Origin: Acidobacteriota bacterium
GTDB taxonomy: Bacteria; Acidobacteriota; Terriglobia; Terriglobales; Acidobacteriaceae
Reading direction: 5' to 3'
Assembly: GCA_003225615.1 (NCBI GenBank)
Contig: QIAS01000190.1
Span: 616-15,869, forward strand
Length of the DNA: 15,254 nucleotides
The first letter of the stretch is position 1. Each line of letters begins with the position of its first letter. The notes below the pieces were generated by a model. The model did not search any database and had not been told where the DNA came from. It saw only the letters and a program-made list of their open reading frames with translations. A program made the position numbers and the translations under genes. This document shows, piece after piece, positions 7,456-14,696 of this stretch.

Positions 7456-8150
7456 ACCAGATCGGAATTGACAGTCATCATGTAGTGAGTACTTTTCTGG
7501 TCGTCTTCGATCTAACCGGGACATTCATCTTCGCTTTGAGTGGTGCAATCGCCGCAGTCAAGCACAGACTGGATGCATTTGGAATTCTGGTTCTATGCTT
7601 CGTCACGGGCAACGCGGGTGGGATTACGCGCGACATCATGATTGGAGCTCTTCCACCCGCGGCGATCGACGAATGGCGTTATGTAGCGGTCTCTATTTTG
7701 GCCGGAGTGATTGTGTTTTTTGGCTACCCGGTCATCAATCGGCTCAGCAGTCCTGTAATGCTGTTCGACGCTGCCGGATTGGGCTTATTTTGTGTTGCTG
7801 GCGCGGACAAGGCGCTCGCCTTTCACGCAGGGCCAGTTGCCGCAACCCTTCTCGGCATGACGACAGGCATCGGGGGCGGGATGGTTCGCGATGTGCTCGT
7901 GATGGAAATTCCTACTGTGCTGCGCACCGAACTCTACGCGGTGGCTGCGCTGGTTGGCGCAGCCTTCACGGTTGCTGGACAGAGGTTAGGAATGCCATTG
8001 CATGTGGCAGCGCCTCTCGGAGCGGCGCTCTGCATCGCACTTCGGCTCCTGGCGCTCCGCTACGGCTGGCACTTGCCTGTTGCGCACGTAAAGGAACCAT
8101 CAACTTCTCCAGACAAAGATCAGGTTGGGCGCGCAGGAACTCGAAGGTGA
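7452..8150 (+). CDS. TRIC/UPF0126 (YicG-YadS) family membrane protein
   Basis: A 232-residue integral membrane protein with about seven hydrophobic helices and an internal repeat. Each half carries the family signature: GNAGGITRD at residues 53-61 and GIGGGMVRD at 139-147, each followed by a Pro-containing loop (GALPPA, EIPTVLRTELYA). This is the Pfam PF03458 pattern. Prokaryotic members are trimeric intracellular cation channel homologues, and E. coli YicG has been linked to glycine uptake. The start ATG overlaps the amidohydrolase stop as ATGA, so both proteins are probably made together. A product of the hydrolase, possibly an amino acid, could be the transported species, but that is inference. 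The C-terminal tail after residue 205 is charged and soluble. Confidence 0.92.
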   Translation: MNQIGIDSHHVVSTFLVVFDLTGTFIFALSGAIAAVKHRLDAFGILVLCFVTGNAGGITRDIMIGALPPAAIDEWRYVAVSILAGVIVFFGYPVINRLSSPVMLFDAAGLGLFCVAGADKALAFHAGPVAATLLGMTTGIGGGMVRDVLVMEIPTVLRTELYAVAALVGAAFTVAGQRLGMPLHVAAPLGAALCIALRLLALRYGWHLPVAHVKEPSTSPDKDQVGRAGTRR

Positions 8151-8183
8151 GGCTCTCGAAGGGGTTAATCAAGGAGATCAGTA

Positions 8184-8327
8184 ATGAGGGTCGTGAGTTC
8201 GCCTGCCGCTCTGATACCGCAACCCGAACGGGACAAAAAAAGGGTCATGCCAAATTGGATTCGCTGCTATGGTTTTGTGGTATCCGCGTACAGAAGATGC
8301 CGTACCTTCGGCTCCCCGGTGACGTAA
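8184..8327 (+). CDS. Doubtful 47-residue reading frame between convergent genes
   Basis: The ATG at 8184 follows AAGGAG at 7-nt spacing, a good SD on the strand of the TRIC gene. The predicted product has a charged middle (PERDKKR) and a Cys/Arg-rich end (YRRCRTFGS). Its last third overlaps, antisense, the 3' end of the exporter gene, which argues against it. No family is recognised. It may be a chance SD or a leftover start. Confidence 0.2.
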   Translation: MRVVSSPAALIPQPERDKKRVMPNWIRCYGFVVSAYRRCRTFGSPVT

Positions 8328-9889
8328 CTATGGACCCTTTGCTCCAGCTCACGATCCGCTTTTGTCTGACGTGAGTGTTGACGTAGATGTTCTGCCCACG
8401 AATGGACCAGGAATATCTCTACAAACCGATTCGCCACCTCGATATCGCGATAGATCCCCCACTGATAAGCGCCATCACGACGCCGAACGCGGGCGTAGTG
8501 ACGCATCGCCTTCACGAACTTTGATTCCAGCTCTGCCACGACAGAGTATTCGATCGTGACCAATACCGGGCCACCAAGAAGTTCATCGCTGACCTCTTTG
8601 ACGATGATCGGCATCCGCCAGTGATTCCAAGGAGTGAGATCAGCCGTAGAATCCGGAAGTCTGGTGAAAAGCGCAAGTATCACGCTCGCAAGAGTTCCGA
8701 ACCCGGAGTAGATGAGAGCGATCGCGATGCCCCGTCGCTGAGCTACCCCGCCCCAGACCGCACTTCCCAACGCGAAACTTCCCATATAAACAAGCGTGAA
8801 AATCGCCAACACTCGCGCTCGCACCCAATCCGGAGCGAGGTTCTGCACCAAGGCATTAACAAGGGAGATGAACAGGACCCATGCCGCCCCGCTCGCCAGG
8901 ATGACTGGAGCAAGCGTAGACAAACTATGCAAACGGGTCATCGTGACGATAACAACACCCAGCACGACAACGCCTGCCGAGACAATCATCTCAGTCGAAA
9001 AGCGTGCTCGTAGCGCTTGCATGATTAAGGCACCGCCGATCGCACCTGCCCCAAAGCACCCCAATAAGAGCCCATACCCAATGGCCCTCTTGTCCACGTC
9101 TCTAGCCAGCGATGGTAGTAGTGCAAACAGCGAACTGGAAAAGAACAAAACGACACCAGTGCGAAGCAACAAAGTGAGAATCGCGGGGGAGTTGCGGACG
9201 TAGCGAATCGCGGCGACGGTGGCTCCGCTCAAAGTCTCTGGAGGGGCTATCTGCTTACGAGTGGGTCTTTTCCATCTCGCAACCACCAGAATGACCCCGA
9301 AAAACGATACGAAGTTCAGGACAAAGGTCGTTGCGACACCTGCCGCTGCGATCACCGCGCCTGCCAGTGCGGGCCCCACGGCTCGGGCGAGATTGAATTC
9401 GATCCCGTTCAGGGCTGATGCCGCGGCAAGGTCGTCCTTTGATACCACTTCGGGCAGGATGGCGCGCCAGGTTGGGGTTTCAAACGCATCTCCAGCGGAT
9501 AGGGCAAACGTCAGCGTTAGCAACAACCAGGGCGTCATAAACCCGCTAATGGTAAGCACTGCCAGAATCAGTCCTACGGCCATCATCCAGGCCTCGGTAT
9601 ACAGGACCAATTTGCGCCGATCGAAGATATCTCCGGCAGAACCGGCGGGAAGCGCCAGCAGAAAGTAGGGCAGCGAAGCCGCAGTTTGTGTAAGCGCGAC
9701 ATAGCCGGGGCCTGCGCCCAGTGAAAGCATCAGCCATGCCGCACCAACGTTCTGCATGAAAGTGCCGATATCGGAGACAAAATCTGCTACCAGCAAATTG
9801 CGAAACATCGAGACGCGAAGTGGGGCCCCGAAGCCTGCCGGGTTTTCTTGCGCCAATGTTTTCTCTCTGGCAGTCGCCAATCCGATCAC
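8267..9889 (-). CDS. MFS_3-type exporter with C-terminal alpha/beta domain
   Basis: A 540-residue major facilitator superfamily protein of the transmembrane-effector/EntS-like family (PF05977 pattern). Residues about 30-415 hold the helices, with the loop motif GDIFDRRKL at 86-94. Residues about 418-540 are a soluble domain beginning at WNHWRMP and including VTIEYSV, RRRDGAYQWGIYRD and SWAEHLRQHSRQT; this ferredoxin-like tail is typical of the family. The role is proton-driven efflux of a small molecule, substrate unknown. The GTG at 9889 is chosen because an in-frame TAA lies a few codons upstream, AAGG precedes it, and it overlaps as GTGA the stop of the frame coming from the broken dehydrogenase. 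It is convergent with the TRIC gene. Confidence 0.92.
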   Translation of the reverse strand: MIGLATAREKTLAQENPAGFGAPLRVSMFRNLLVADFVSDIGTFMQNVGAAWLMLSLGAGPGYVALTQTAASLPYFLLALPAGSAGDIFDRRKLVLYTEAWMMAVGLILAVLTISGFMTPWLLLTLTFALSAGDAFETPTWRAILPEVVSKDDLAAASALNGIEFNLARAVGPALAGAVIAAAGVATTFVLNFVSFFGVILVVARWKRPTRKQIAPPETLSGATVAAIRYVRNSPAILTLLLRTGVVLFFSSSLFALLPSLARDVDKRAIGYGLLLGCFGAGAIGGALIMQALRARFSTEMIVSAGVVVLGVVIVTMTRLHSLSTLAPVILASGAAWVLFISLVNALVQNLAPDWVRARVLAIFTLVYMGSFALGSAVWGGVAQRRGIAIALIYSGFGTLASVILALFTRLPDSTADLTPWNHWRMPIIVKEVSDELLGGPVLVTIEYSVVAELESKFVKAMRHYARVRRRDGAYQWGIYRDIEVANRFVEIFLVHSWAEHLRQHSRQTKADRELEQRVHSYVTGEPKVRHLLYADTTKP

Positions 9890-10078
9890 CCAGCCTTCAA
9901 GATATTATGAACGCCAACGTAGAATAGGGCGTTTTCATGGTCAAGCCCGTGCTTCCCGGTGGTCGCAAAAGCTTGTGCCGAGAGCCGAATGACGGCATCC
10001 CTCGGCTTCGCAATTTTGGGCTCCGGCCGATCTTCGAAACGAATGTCACGCGGTCCCGTACAGAACAGTTCCTTGCAT
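9886..10078 (-). pseudogene. N-terminal stub of a zinc-type alcohol dehydrogenase, frameshifted
   Basis: The ATG at 10078 has an excellent SD (AGGAG, 7-nt spacing). Translation gives MQGTVLYG. One extra G in the GGG at 10055-10057 then shifts the frame into a TGA. In the corrected frame the sequence reads PRDIRFEDRPEPKI, AKPRDAVIRLSA, the familiar start of zinc-dependent alcohol dehydrogenases. The CxxGSD zinc motif that should follow is replaced by unrelated residues (QAFATTGKHGLDHEN) that stay open to a TGA at 9886-9888. That stop overlaps the exporter's GTG start. The most likely reading is a gene truncated by deletion, which fused its front to another frame, and then frame-broken. A domesticated leader peptide for the exporter is a weaker alternative. 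Confidence 0.7.
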
Positions 10079-10285
10079 GATCAATCTCCTTACTTCCTTG
10101 ATCTCATTCACAACTTTAGATGTCAGCCTGTGCAGGGCACACCAGCACAAAGCGACAGTCTACTTGCAAAAGACGCCATGCTTGGGCTGAAAGGTAATTC
10201 AGAGAGGCTAGTTTGCGGTGGGGTGCACACGAGCACGTGTCACACAATAGAAGACAGCGACCGTTGTATCTAAAATCAGATTAGA
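10079..10285. other. Intergenic stretch upstream of the dehydrogenase stub
   Basis: About 207 nt without a supportable gene. It holds the SD of the dehydrogenase stub near 10085-10090 and the tail of the aspartoacylase-like gene unit. An AT-rich inverted repeat, ATCTAA at 10268-10273 and TTAGAT at 10281-10286, touches the latter's stop codon. It lacks a GC stem and a T tract, so it is not a convincing terminator. Confidence 0.4.
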
Positions 10286-11353
10286 TCAGGGGGCGTGGGC
10301 AGCAACGGTGGCGATGTCTGCAATGTTGTCGCCTTTCCTGAGAGATGGGACCGCGTTGATGTGCAAGATGACACCGGAGACGGGAGCGCGGGCTTCGACT
10401 ACAACTTTGCCGAAATAGTCCGTCACAAAGCCGATTTTCATGCCCTCCTGAACATAAGTACCCCGCTTCACAAGCGGGTACCAAATACCTGGGCCGTCGG
10501 ACAAGACATCCACCACCCTGTCGAGCCAGACAGGATTGTCAATGGGCCGAGGGTTTCCTGAAAGCATCTTGAGAGCGCGCATCGTGCTGAGCGTTCCGTC
10601 GACGAGAAGAGCGACATCATCGGCTTCGACGACGCCGGCATAGCCAGCTTCGACGACGATAGAAGGTTTGCCGCGAACAGTAGAGGTGTTGTCGAGGTAG
10701 CGAGTGGCGGCAAGATCCGTGGGGCGGTCGCGCCAGACAATGATGTGGTCGAGTCCAAAGGCGAGGACCATTTCTTTTGATACTAGGTCTTGGGTCGGTT
10801 TGCCAGTGGGTGCCCAGTACGCGTAAGGCCGAAGGCTCTCGTCGAGATCGCCGCCGTGGTAGTCGATAAGGTAATCACATCGATCAACGACTTGCTTGGT
10901 GATGAGAAACGACGCCCGTTCCGTTTGTGTCCCGTCAGCTTTCCCAGGATAGAAGCGGTTCATGCTCTTGTTATCGACGGGGTTCACATGGGGAACCTTT
11001 TGTTCGAAGGATTGAATGTTGACGAGGGGGACGAGGATCACGGTTCCAGCGATTTGAGACGGATCAAGTAGGTTGATAACTTTTTCAAGCGCGATGATGG
11101 AGGTGTATTCAGTACCATGTGCGCCAGAGACAAGAGCCAGGACAGGGCCGCGCTTTTCGCCGTTGACAAGGATGACGGGAATATTCGTGCCAGCGTCGAC
11201 GCCGGCAGGGACTTCTAAATAGCCGGTGGATTTTTGACCCGGTGCGGCAGAAGCAGTGCCGACGGAAAAAGACGAAGCCTGAGCCTGGACGAACAGTGGC
11301 AATAACGGAAAGATCCCAAAAGAAACAAAGGTGCGAGCGAAAGACCTAAGCAT
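10286..11353 (-). CDS. Exported succinylglutamate desuccinylase/aspartoacylase-like metalloenzyme
   Basis: A 355-residue protein of the M14-related AstE/AspA family, zinc enzymes that hydrolyse N-acyl amino acids. A signal peptide is visible (basic start, SFGIFPLLPLFVQA, cleavage near AQA at 24-26), so it acts outside the cytoplasm, unlike cytosolic AstE. Zinc ligands fit GAHGTEY (H79, E82) and DYHGGD (H166); E235 in VVEAGYAG is the likely catalytic glutamate. N112 and R133 are in the expected VPLVN and MNRFYPG motifs. The C-terminal part (about 285-350, ending with APVSGVILHI and LRKGDNI) resembles a barrel-sandwich hairpin common in this subfamily. The start at ATG 11353 follows GGGAGGA at good spacing. 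It is 32 nt downstream of the SRAP gene on the same strand. The substrate is unknown. Confidence 0.88.
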   Translation of the reverse strand: MLRSFARTFVSFGIFPLLPLFVQAQASSFSVGTASAAPGQKSTGYLEVPAGVDAGTNIPVILVNGEKRGPVLALVSGAHGTEYTSIIALEKVINLLDPSQIAGTVILVPLVNIQSFEQKVPHVNPVDNKSMNRFYPGKADGTQTERASFLITKQVVDRCDYLIDYHGGDLDESLRPYAYWAPTGKPTQDLVSKEMVLAFGLDHIIVWRDRPTDLAATRYLDNTSTVRGKPSIVVEAGYAGVVEADDVALLVDGTLSTMRALKMLSGNPRPIDNPVWLDRVVDVLSDGPGIWYPLVKRGTYVQEGMKIGFVTDYFGKVVVEARAPVSGVILHINAVPSLRKGDNIADIATVAAHAP

Positions 11354-11385
11354 AGAGTCCTCCCTGCTATGCACACTACGGGTTC

Positions 11386-12090
11386 TTACAAGAACAGCCG
11401 ATCCTGAGTCTCGACAAATTGCACAGGTCGCGAGCAGTCTGCGTCATCGTTCGTCACGTGATTGAGTCGGCTGCTCACGGGATAGCACCGCATCAGCCTA
11501 GCGTCATGGGGCTTTAATAGTTCTGAAATCGCTGCGATGTTCTGCATCCCCGGATCGAGCCACAAATCGTAGCTGACGGGATCGAGAATCACTGGCATTC
11601 GGTCGTGAACGGCAGTTGTAACGGCGTTCGGAGTTGTTGTAAGGATCGAACACGTCTTAATCCACTGCCCGTCAGGGTTCTTCCAGCCGTCCCAGATTCC
11701 GGCGACGGCGAACAACTCGCCGTTGTTCACCTCGAAGCAAAATGGCTGTTTGCTTCTTGCAGTTCGCTTCCATTCGTAGAAACCGTCTGCCGGAATCAAA
11801 CACCGATGAAGCCGCAAAGGGTCGCGGAAAGCGGGCTTGTTGGCGACAGTTTCGGATTTCGCGTTAAGTGTGCCACTAGCGATCGAAGCATCTCGTGCCC
11901 AATTCGGAATCAAACCCCATCTCATGGTCGAGATTTGGCGGACGGGCTCTTTCGGGTGTTGCCGGATCACCGGAACGGGCTGCATCGGGGCGATATTGAA
12001 GCGAGGAGACCAATCGTCTTGCCAATCGGAGACGTCGAAATACTCCTCGATGATCTGTTTTCGATGCGAGAGTCGGTAAGGACCACACAT
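11386..12090 (-). CDS. yedK: SRAP-family protein (SOS response-associated peptidase, YedK/HMCES)
   Basis: A 234-residue protein of the SRAP family, which crosslinks through Cys2 to abasic sites in single-stranded DNA to shield them. Seen: MCG start with C2, RFNIAP with N32, MRWGLIPNWA at 56-65, NAKSET with N76 and E80, IPADGFYEWKR with E106, and HDRMPVIL with H162. These give the catalytic Cys, Asn, Glu and His. Two departures from the usual pattern: residue 4 is Pro where MCGR is normal, and residue 78 is Lys where NAR is usual. There is no clear SD; the start is fixed because Cys2 must follow the initiator Met. The gene begins just after the decayed recombinase fragment, so its promoter may lie in that remnant. 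Confidence 0.93.
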   Translation of the reverse strand: MCGPYRLSHRKQIIEEYFDVSDWQDDWSPRFNIAPMQPVPVIRQHPKEPVRQISTMRWGLIPNWARDASIASGTLNAKSETVANKPAFRDPLRLHRCLIPADGFYEWKRTARSKQPFCFEVNNGELFAVAGIWDGWKNPDGQWIKTCSILTTTPNAVTTAVHDRMPVILDPVSYDLWLDPGMQNIAAISELLKPHDARLMRCYPVSSRLNHVTNDDADCSRPVQFVETQDRLFL

Positions 12091-12099
12091 GGGGAGAAA

Positions 12100-12351
12100 T
12101 TATGACAGAAGCTCACTAAAATTTTCTCTATGAGAGCAGCAAACCACCACATTCAAACCGCGAGCGGAGAACTCAGTCAACGAACTCATCGATGGCATGA
12201 CGATAACCCGCTTTGCGTCCACTGAGTTGAGGCTGTTCAACACCGCGGCCTTGGCGTGTTCAAGGTCGGGCAAGCGCAGGATGGATTTGGTACTGGTGCG
12301 TCTTCTTTTGGAACTTGGCTTCTGCTTCATGACCGGTGGCCTCCGTGCCAC
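12100..12351 (-). pseudogene. Broken N-terminal fragment of a tyrosine recombinase
   Basis: The likely start is ATG 12330, with GGAGG at 12340-12344. The product begins MKQKPSSKRRR then SILRLPDLEHAKAAVLNSL, which I recognise as the front of a tyrosine recombinase family common in soil Acidobacteriota; this is the SAM-like core-binding domain. After DAKR the expected continuation is present one frame over as GYRHAIDEFVD, so one G is missing from the G run at about 12207-12209. In that frame a TGA at 12173-12175 stands where the family has a Trp codon. Homology fades by about 12120, and no catalytic domain follows: the SRAP gene starts at 12090. This is a non-functional remnant. Confidence 0.75.
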
Positions 12352-12608
12352 CGATCGATGATCAGAGTGGTGCCGCGACTCTAAGGTGAGAGTTGCCCGT
12401 CACACGACCGGAATTCGGACCTAGCCTCTCCGCAGGGTGAAGTACAACCGCTCGGAATGATTGGGATGCATGAGTCAACAGGCATACCACGCTCCTTTCG
12501 CCAAACTAAAACGCCGCTCAATGCCTACATGCGCCGATTGCAGTATCGGCCATCGTGTGAGTAGTTTCCCGCCCATCACTACAAGCGGCAAAAAAGATGC
12601 AGACCTAC

Positions 12609-13154
12609 CTAGCGCACCCTCGCAAGCTTCACGTCCGCAAAGCGCTCGGTTTTGCCATTCGCGTCATTATCGATCAGCCACTTCCAACTGTCTGCGCCGC
12701 GGTCATAAACGAATGTGTTGTGAATTGAGTCAGAAGGCGAGATCGTGAACAGGAAGGGAATCGAATCTCCCGATTTCTTTCCGTGGGCGAATCCCTGGGC
12801 GGACAAGCCTCCTCCAGCAGTGGAGTCGAGCCACAGGCAAATATACTCCTGTGTTTTTGGGTCCCAGCTAACAAAAACGATTGCTTCATACGCCGGATCA
12901 CCTTTGGTGTCCTTCTCCCGCGAGATTTCGTGGAGGCGCAAGTATTCGCGCTTTAGCACCCACTCTACCTGCACTTCGTGCGTGGTCCGTTTTCCGGCAA
13001 TGGTCCCTTGCAGAACCCATTGACCGGCCAAACGGTCGAGCAATTCGAGTGGGGAGTTCGTGGCAGGCTCCTGCGCAAGACACGCTCCGCCTATTAAGAA
13101 AACAAGACACAAGAAACACGTCGCCTGCAAATTGGGCAATTTCGGATAGGACAC
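12609..13154 (-). CDS. Secreted lipocalin-like (DUF1579-like) protein
   Basis: A 181-residue protein with a signal peptide: hydrophobic TCFLCLVFLIGGACLA, cleaved near residue 27 or, less likely, lipidated at C25 (GGAC is a weak lipobox). The mature part begins LELLDRLAGQWVLQGTIAGK, the usual opening of small beta-barrel DUF1579/lipocalin-like proteins, then EVQVEWVLKREYLRL and repeated strands (AIVFVSWDPKTQEYICLWLD), ending SWKWLIDNDANGKTERF. Such proteins probably bind a hydrophobic ligand, but no role is established here. The start is GTG at 13154, preceded by AAGGAG at 8-nt spacing. It lies between two recombinase remnants in the same orientation as both, so it may be cargo of a decayed mobile region. 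Confidence 0.8.
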   Translation of the reverse strand: MSYPKLPNLQATCFLCLVFLIGGACLAQEPATNSPLELLDRLAGQWVLQGTIAGKRTTHEVQVEWVLKREYLRLHEISREKDTKGDPAYEAIVFVSWDPKTQEYICLWLDSTAGGGLSAQGFAHGKKSGDSIPFLFTISPSDSIHNTFVYDRGADSWKWLIDNDANGKTERFADVKLARVR

Positions 13155-13428
13155 GCGAAGGACTCCTTTCCCTTCCTATTTTTCTCTCCTGGCGGTTGAA
13201 ACTGTAAACGAAAACCAAAGCTTTCACACGCGACAGAATTGCCCGGCGAGTCGGTACTGGTAGGCATTTTCCGGTTATCCGACTTCATGCAGGTGCCAAC
13301 GAACGATATTTTCCTAGTAGCGGACGTCTGCCCACAATGTTCTTGTCTTCTGGCGTGCGAGACTTAACCTGGAACCCTATACGTCCCCCGCATTTGTCAG
13401 CACGTAGCGAGAGGGCAAATGAGAATCG

Positions 13429-13617
13429 TCATGGCGTAACCTTCAGATCCGCAAAATGCGCGATCGTTCCCGGTCCGACCCAAATGGCGATTGAAGTGGC
13501 TGTCTGCCGGTAAGAGAAGATCTGGCTTTGGTCAGTGCCGCGGGATTCAAGCCGTAGCGGCTGCGGCGGTGCTGCGGCTGACGGCGCGCCGGCGAACGTA
13601 TTCCGCTCGTTGTTCAT
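13429..13617 (-). pseudogene. C-terminal fragment of a LamG/concanavalin-like domain protein
   Basis: The frame ends in SIAIWVGPGTIAHFADLKVTP followed by a stop, resembling the final strands of LamG or 3-keto-disaccharide-hydrolase-like beta-sandwich domains, where GTxAHFxNLxV closes the domain. Upstream residues are Ala/Pro-rich (GAPSAAAPPQPL) and then lose all pattern; the rest of the domain is absent. The first ATG in frame has no evident SD. It is probably the tail of a deleted gene. The assignment rests on about 20 residues, so it is tentative. Confidence 0.3.
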
Positions 13618-14034
13618 CGAGCGAGCGGAGGAGCTCCACCTGAGGGTCAGACATGGATTGTCCTGTGCATTGGGAATGTCGGATGCAGAGCAGCATACAA
13701 CCCTGTATTACGGGAGGTCAATTGAGGTTTGTAACCGATTTTTGAAGCGAATGCGCAGGGCTAAGTCGCGCTTACTCGGGCAGACGCCATCGATTACCAT
13801 GTCCACGACTTGGCTTATTCAATAATTCTCTTGTCTCTCTCGTGAGTGCATCGGGGGGAAGACGGTTTAGCAAGAAATCCGATAACGGCCTGCCCTGGAC
13901 CGTTCCGTGCCTGACGGATGGTCGGCAAGCCTTACCTTACCGGATTACGGAAGGGTTGCCCGTTAGCGGCCAGGACCCTGAGAGAACCGCCACTCCCCCG
14001 TGTCGCCGAACACGCCGTGCGTTAAGATTTCTCA

Positions 14035-14055
14035 GGCGAGCGGAAGGTACTCGCC
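14035..14055 (+). promoter_or_regulatory. Hairpin presenting GGAAGG upstream of the DinB gene
   Basis: GGCGAG at 14035-14040 pairs exactly with CTCGCC at 14050-14055, with the loop CGGAAGGTA. The SD-like GGAAGG sits in the loop but is about 18 nt from ATG 14066, farther than usual. It may be a chance hairpin or a weak translational control element. Confidence 0.2.
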
Positions 14056-14065
14056 AGCGCCCCTT

Positions 14066-14602
14066 ATGACTATCGACGACATTCGGCCGCTCTACCAGTA
14101 CGACCGCTGGGCCAATAACAGAGTTTTGCAAGCTGCTTCCAGGCTTAGCACTGAGGAGTTCACGCGCGATCTTGGTGGCAGCTTTCGTTCCGTGCGCGAC
14201 ACGCTTGTGCACATCATCGGCGGTGAGTGGATTTGGCTCAGGTATTGGAAAGAGCCGCCCACCAGCTCTGCCCTACTGACAGGCTTGCGATCGCGCCGCG
14301 ACCTTTTGTTCAATCCGAACTCGTTCCCCAACGTCGCTACGGTGCAGCTAAAGTGGGCCGAAGTCGAGAACGAACAGATCGAATTCGTGAACGACCTGAC
14401 AGATGAACTCCTGGAACGGCTGCTCCCGTTTCGCGCAACACACGTCAGATTGGCGCACTTGATGCAACATGTGGCGAACCATTCCACTTACCACCGAGGC
14501 CAAGTCGCACTGATGATGCGGCAGCTTGGTGCCGAGCCTGTGGCCACGGACTTCCACGTGTTTTTGGTGGAATGTTCGAGCGAAGCCGTGCCTGCGCAGT
14601 AG
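14066..14602 (+). CDS. DinB-family putative metal-dependent enzyme
   Basis: A 178-residue protein forming the DinB four-helix bundle. The N-terminus MTIDDIRPLYQYDRWANNRVL is typical of the family. The metal triad fits H49 (DTLVHIIGGEW), H139 (HVANHSTYHRGQ) and H143, with the closing NHxxYHRGQ motif and LMMRQLG after it. Relatives include bacillithiol- and mycothiol-dependent transferases and many uncharacterised stress proteins; no thiol specificity can be read here. ATG 14066 is chosen because conserved sequence begins there; a GTG at 14000 would add 22 unrelated residues. No close SD is present. It is the only plus-strand gene in the decayed right-hand region, convergent with the frameshifted recombinase, whose stop is 94 nt away. 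Confidence 0.9.
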   Translation: MTIDDIRPLYQYDRWANNRVLQAASRLSTEEFTRDLGGSFRSVRDTLVHIIGGEWIWLRYWKEPPTSSALLTGLRSRRDLLFNPNSFPNVATVQLKWAEVENEQIEFVNDLTDELLERLLPFRATHVRLAHLMQHVANHSTYHRGQVALMMRQLGAEPVATDFHVFLVECSSEAVPAQ

Positions 14603-14696
14603 AGCCTCATCGCGCTGGCTGATCTGTGATCGTGCAACGTTTGTCACCCGAACGTTTCCGGTTGGATGGTCGGCAAAGCGGACAATGAACACTCGG

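Larger units (their letters stand above)
13155..14065. other. Long gene-poor stretch in the decayed mobile region
   Basis: About 900 nt. The only recognisable coding trace is the LamG-like tail listed separately. A 34-35-codon minus-strand frame starting at ATG 13654 (MSDPQVELLRSL, with AGGA six bases before) is too short to support. Frames on the plus strand near 13535-13825 and 13842-14069 are Arg/Ser-rich and unconvincing. No tRNA, terminator or direct repeat was recognised by eye. Confidence 0.45.

Noticed and set aside
8220..8266. Bidirectional terminator between the convergent TRIC and exporter genes
   Set aside because: A seven-A tract and a tiny CCCG-AA-CGGG repeat are present, but the stem and tract do not combine into a convincing terminator on either strand.
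9959..10273. Plus-strand frame of 104 residues
   Set aside because: It is antisense to the dehydrogenase stub, which has homology and a strong SD; the plus-strand product shows no family features.
11605..12105. Plus-strand frame of 166 residues
   Set aside because: It is fully antisense to the SRAP gene and is a codon-bias shadow.
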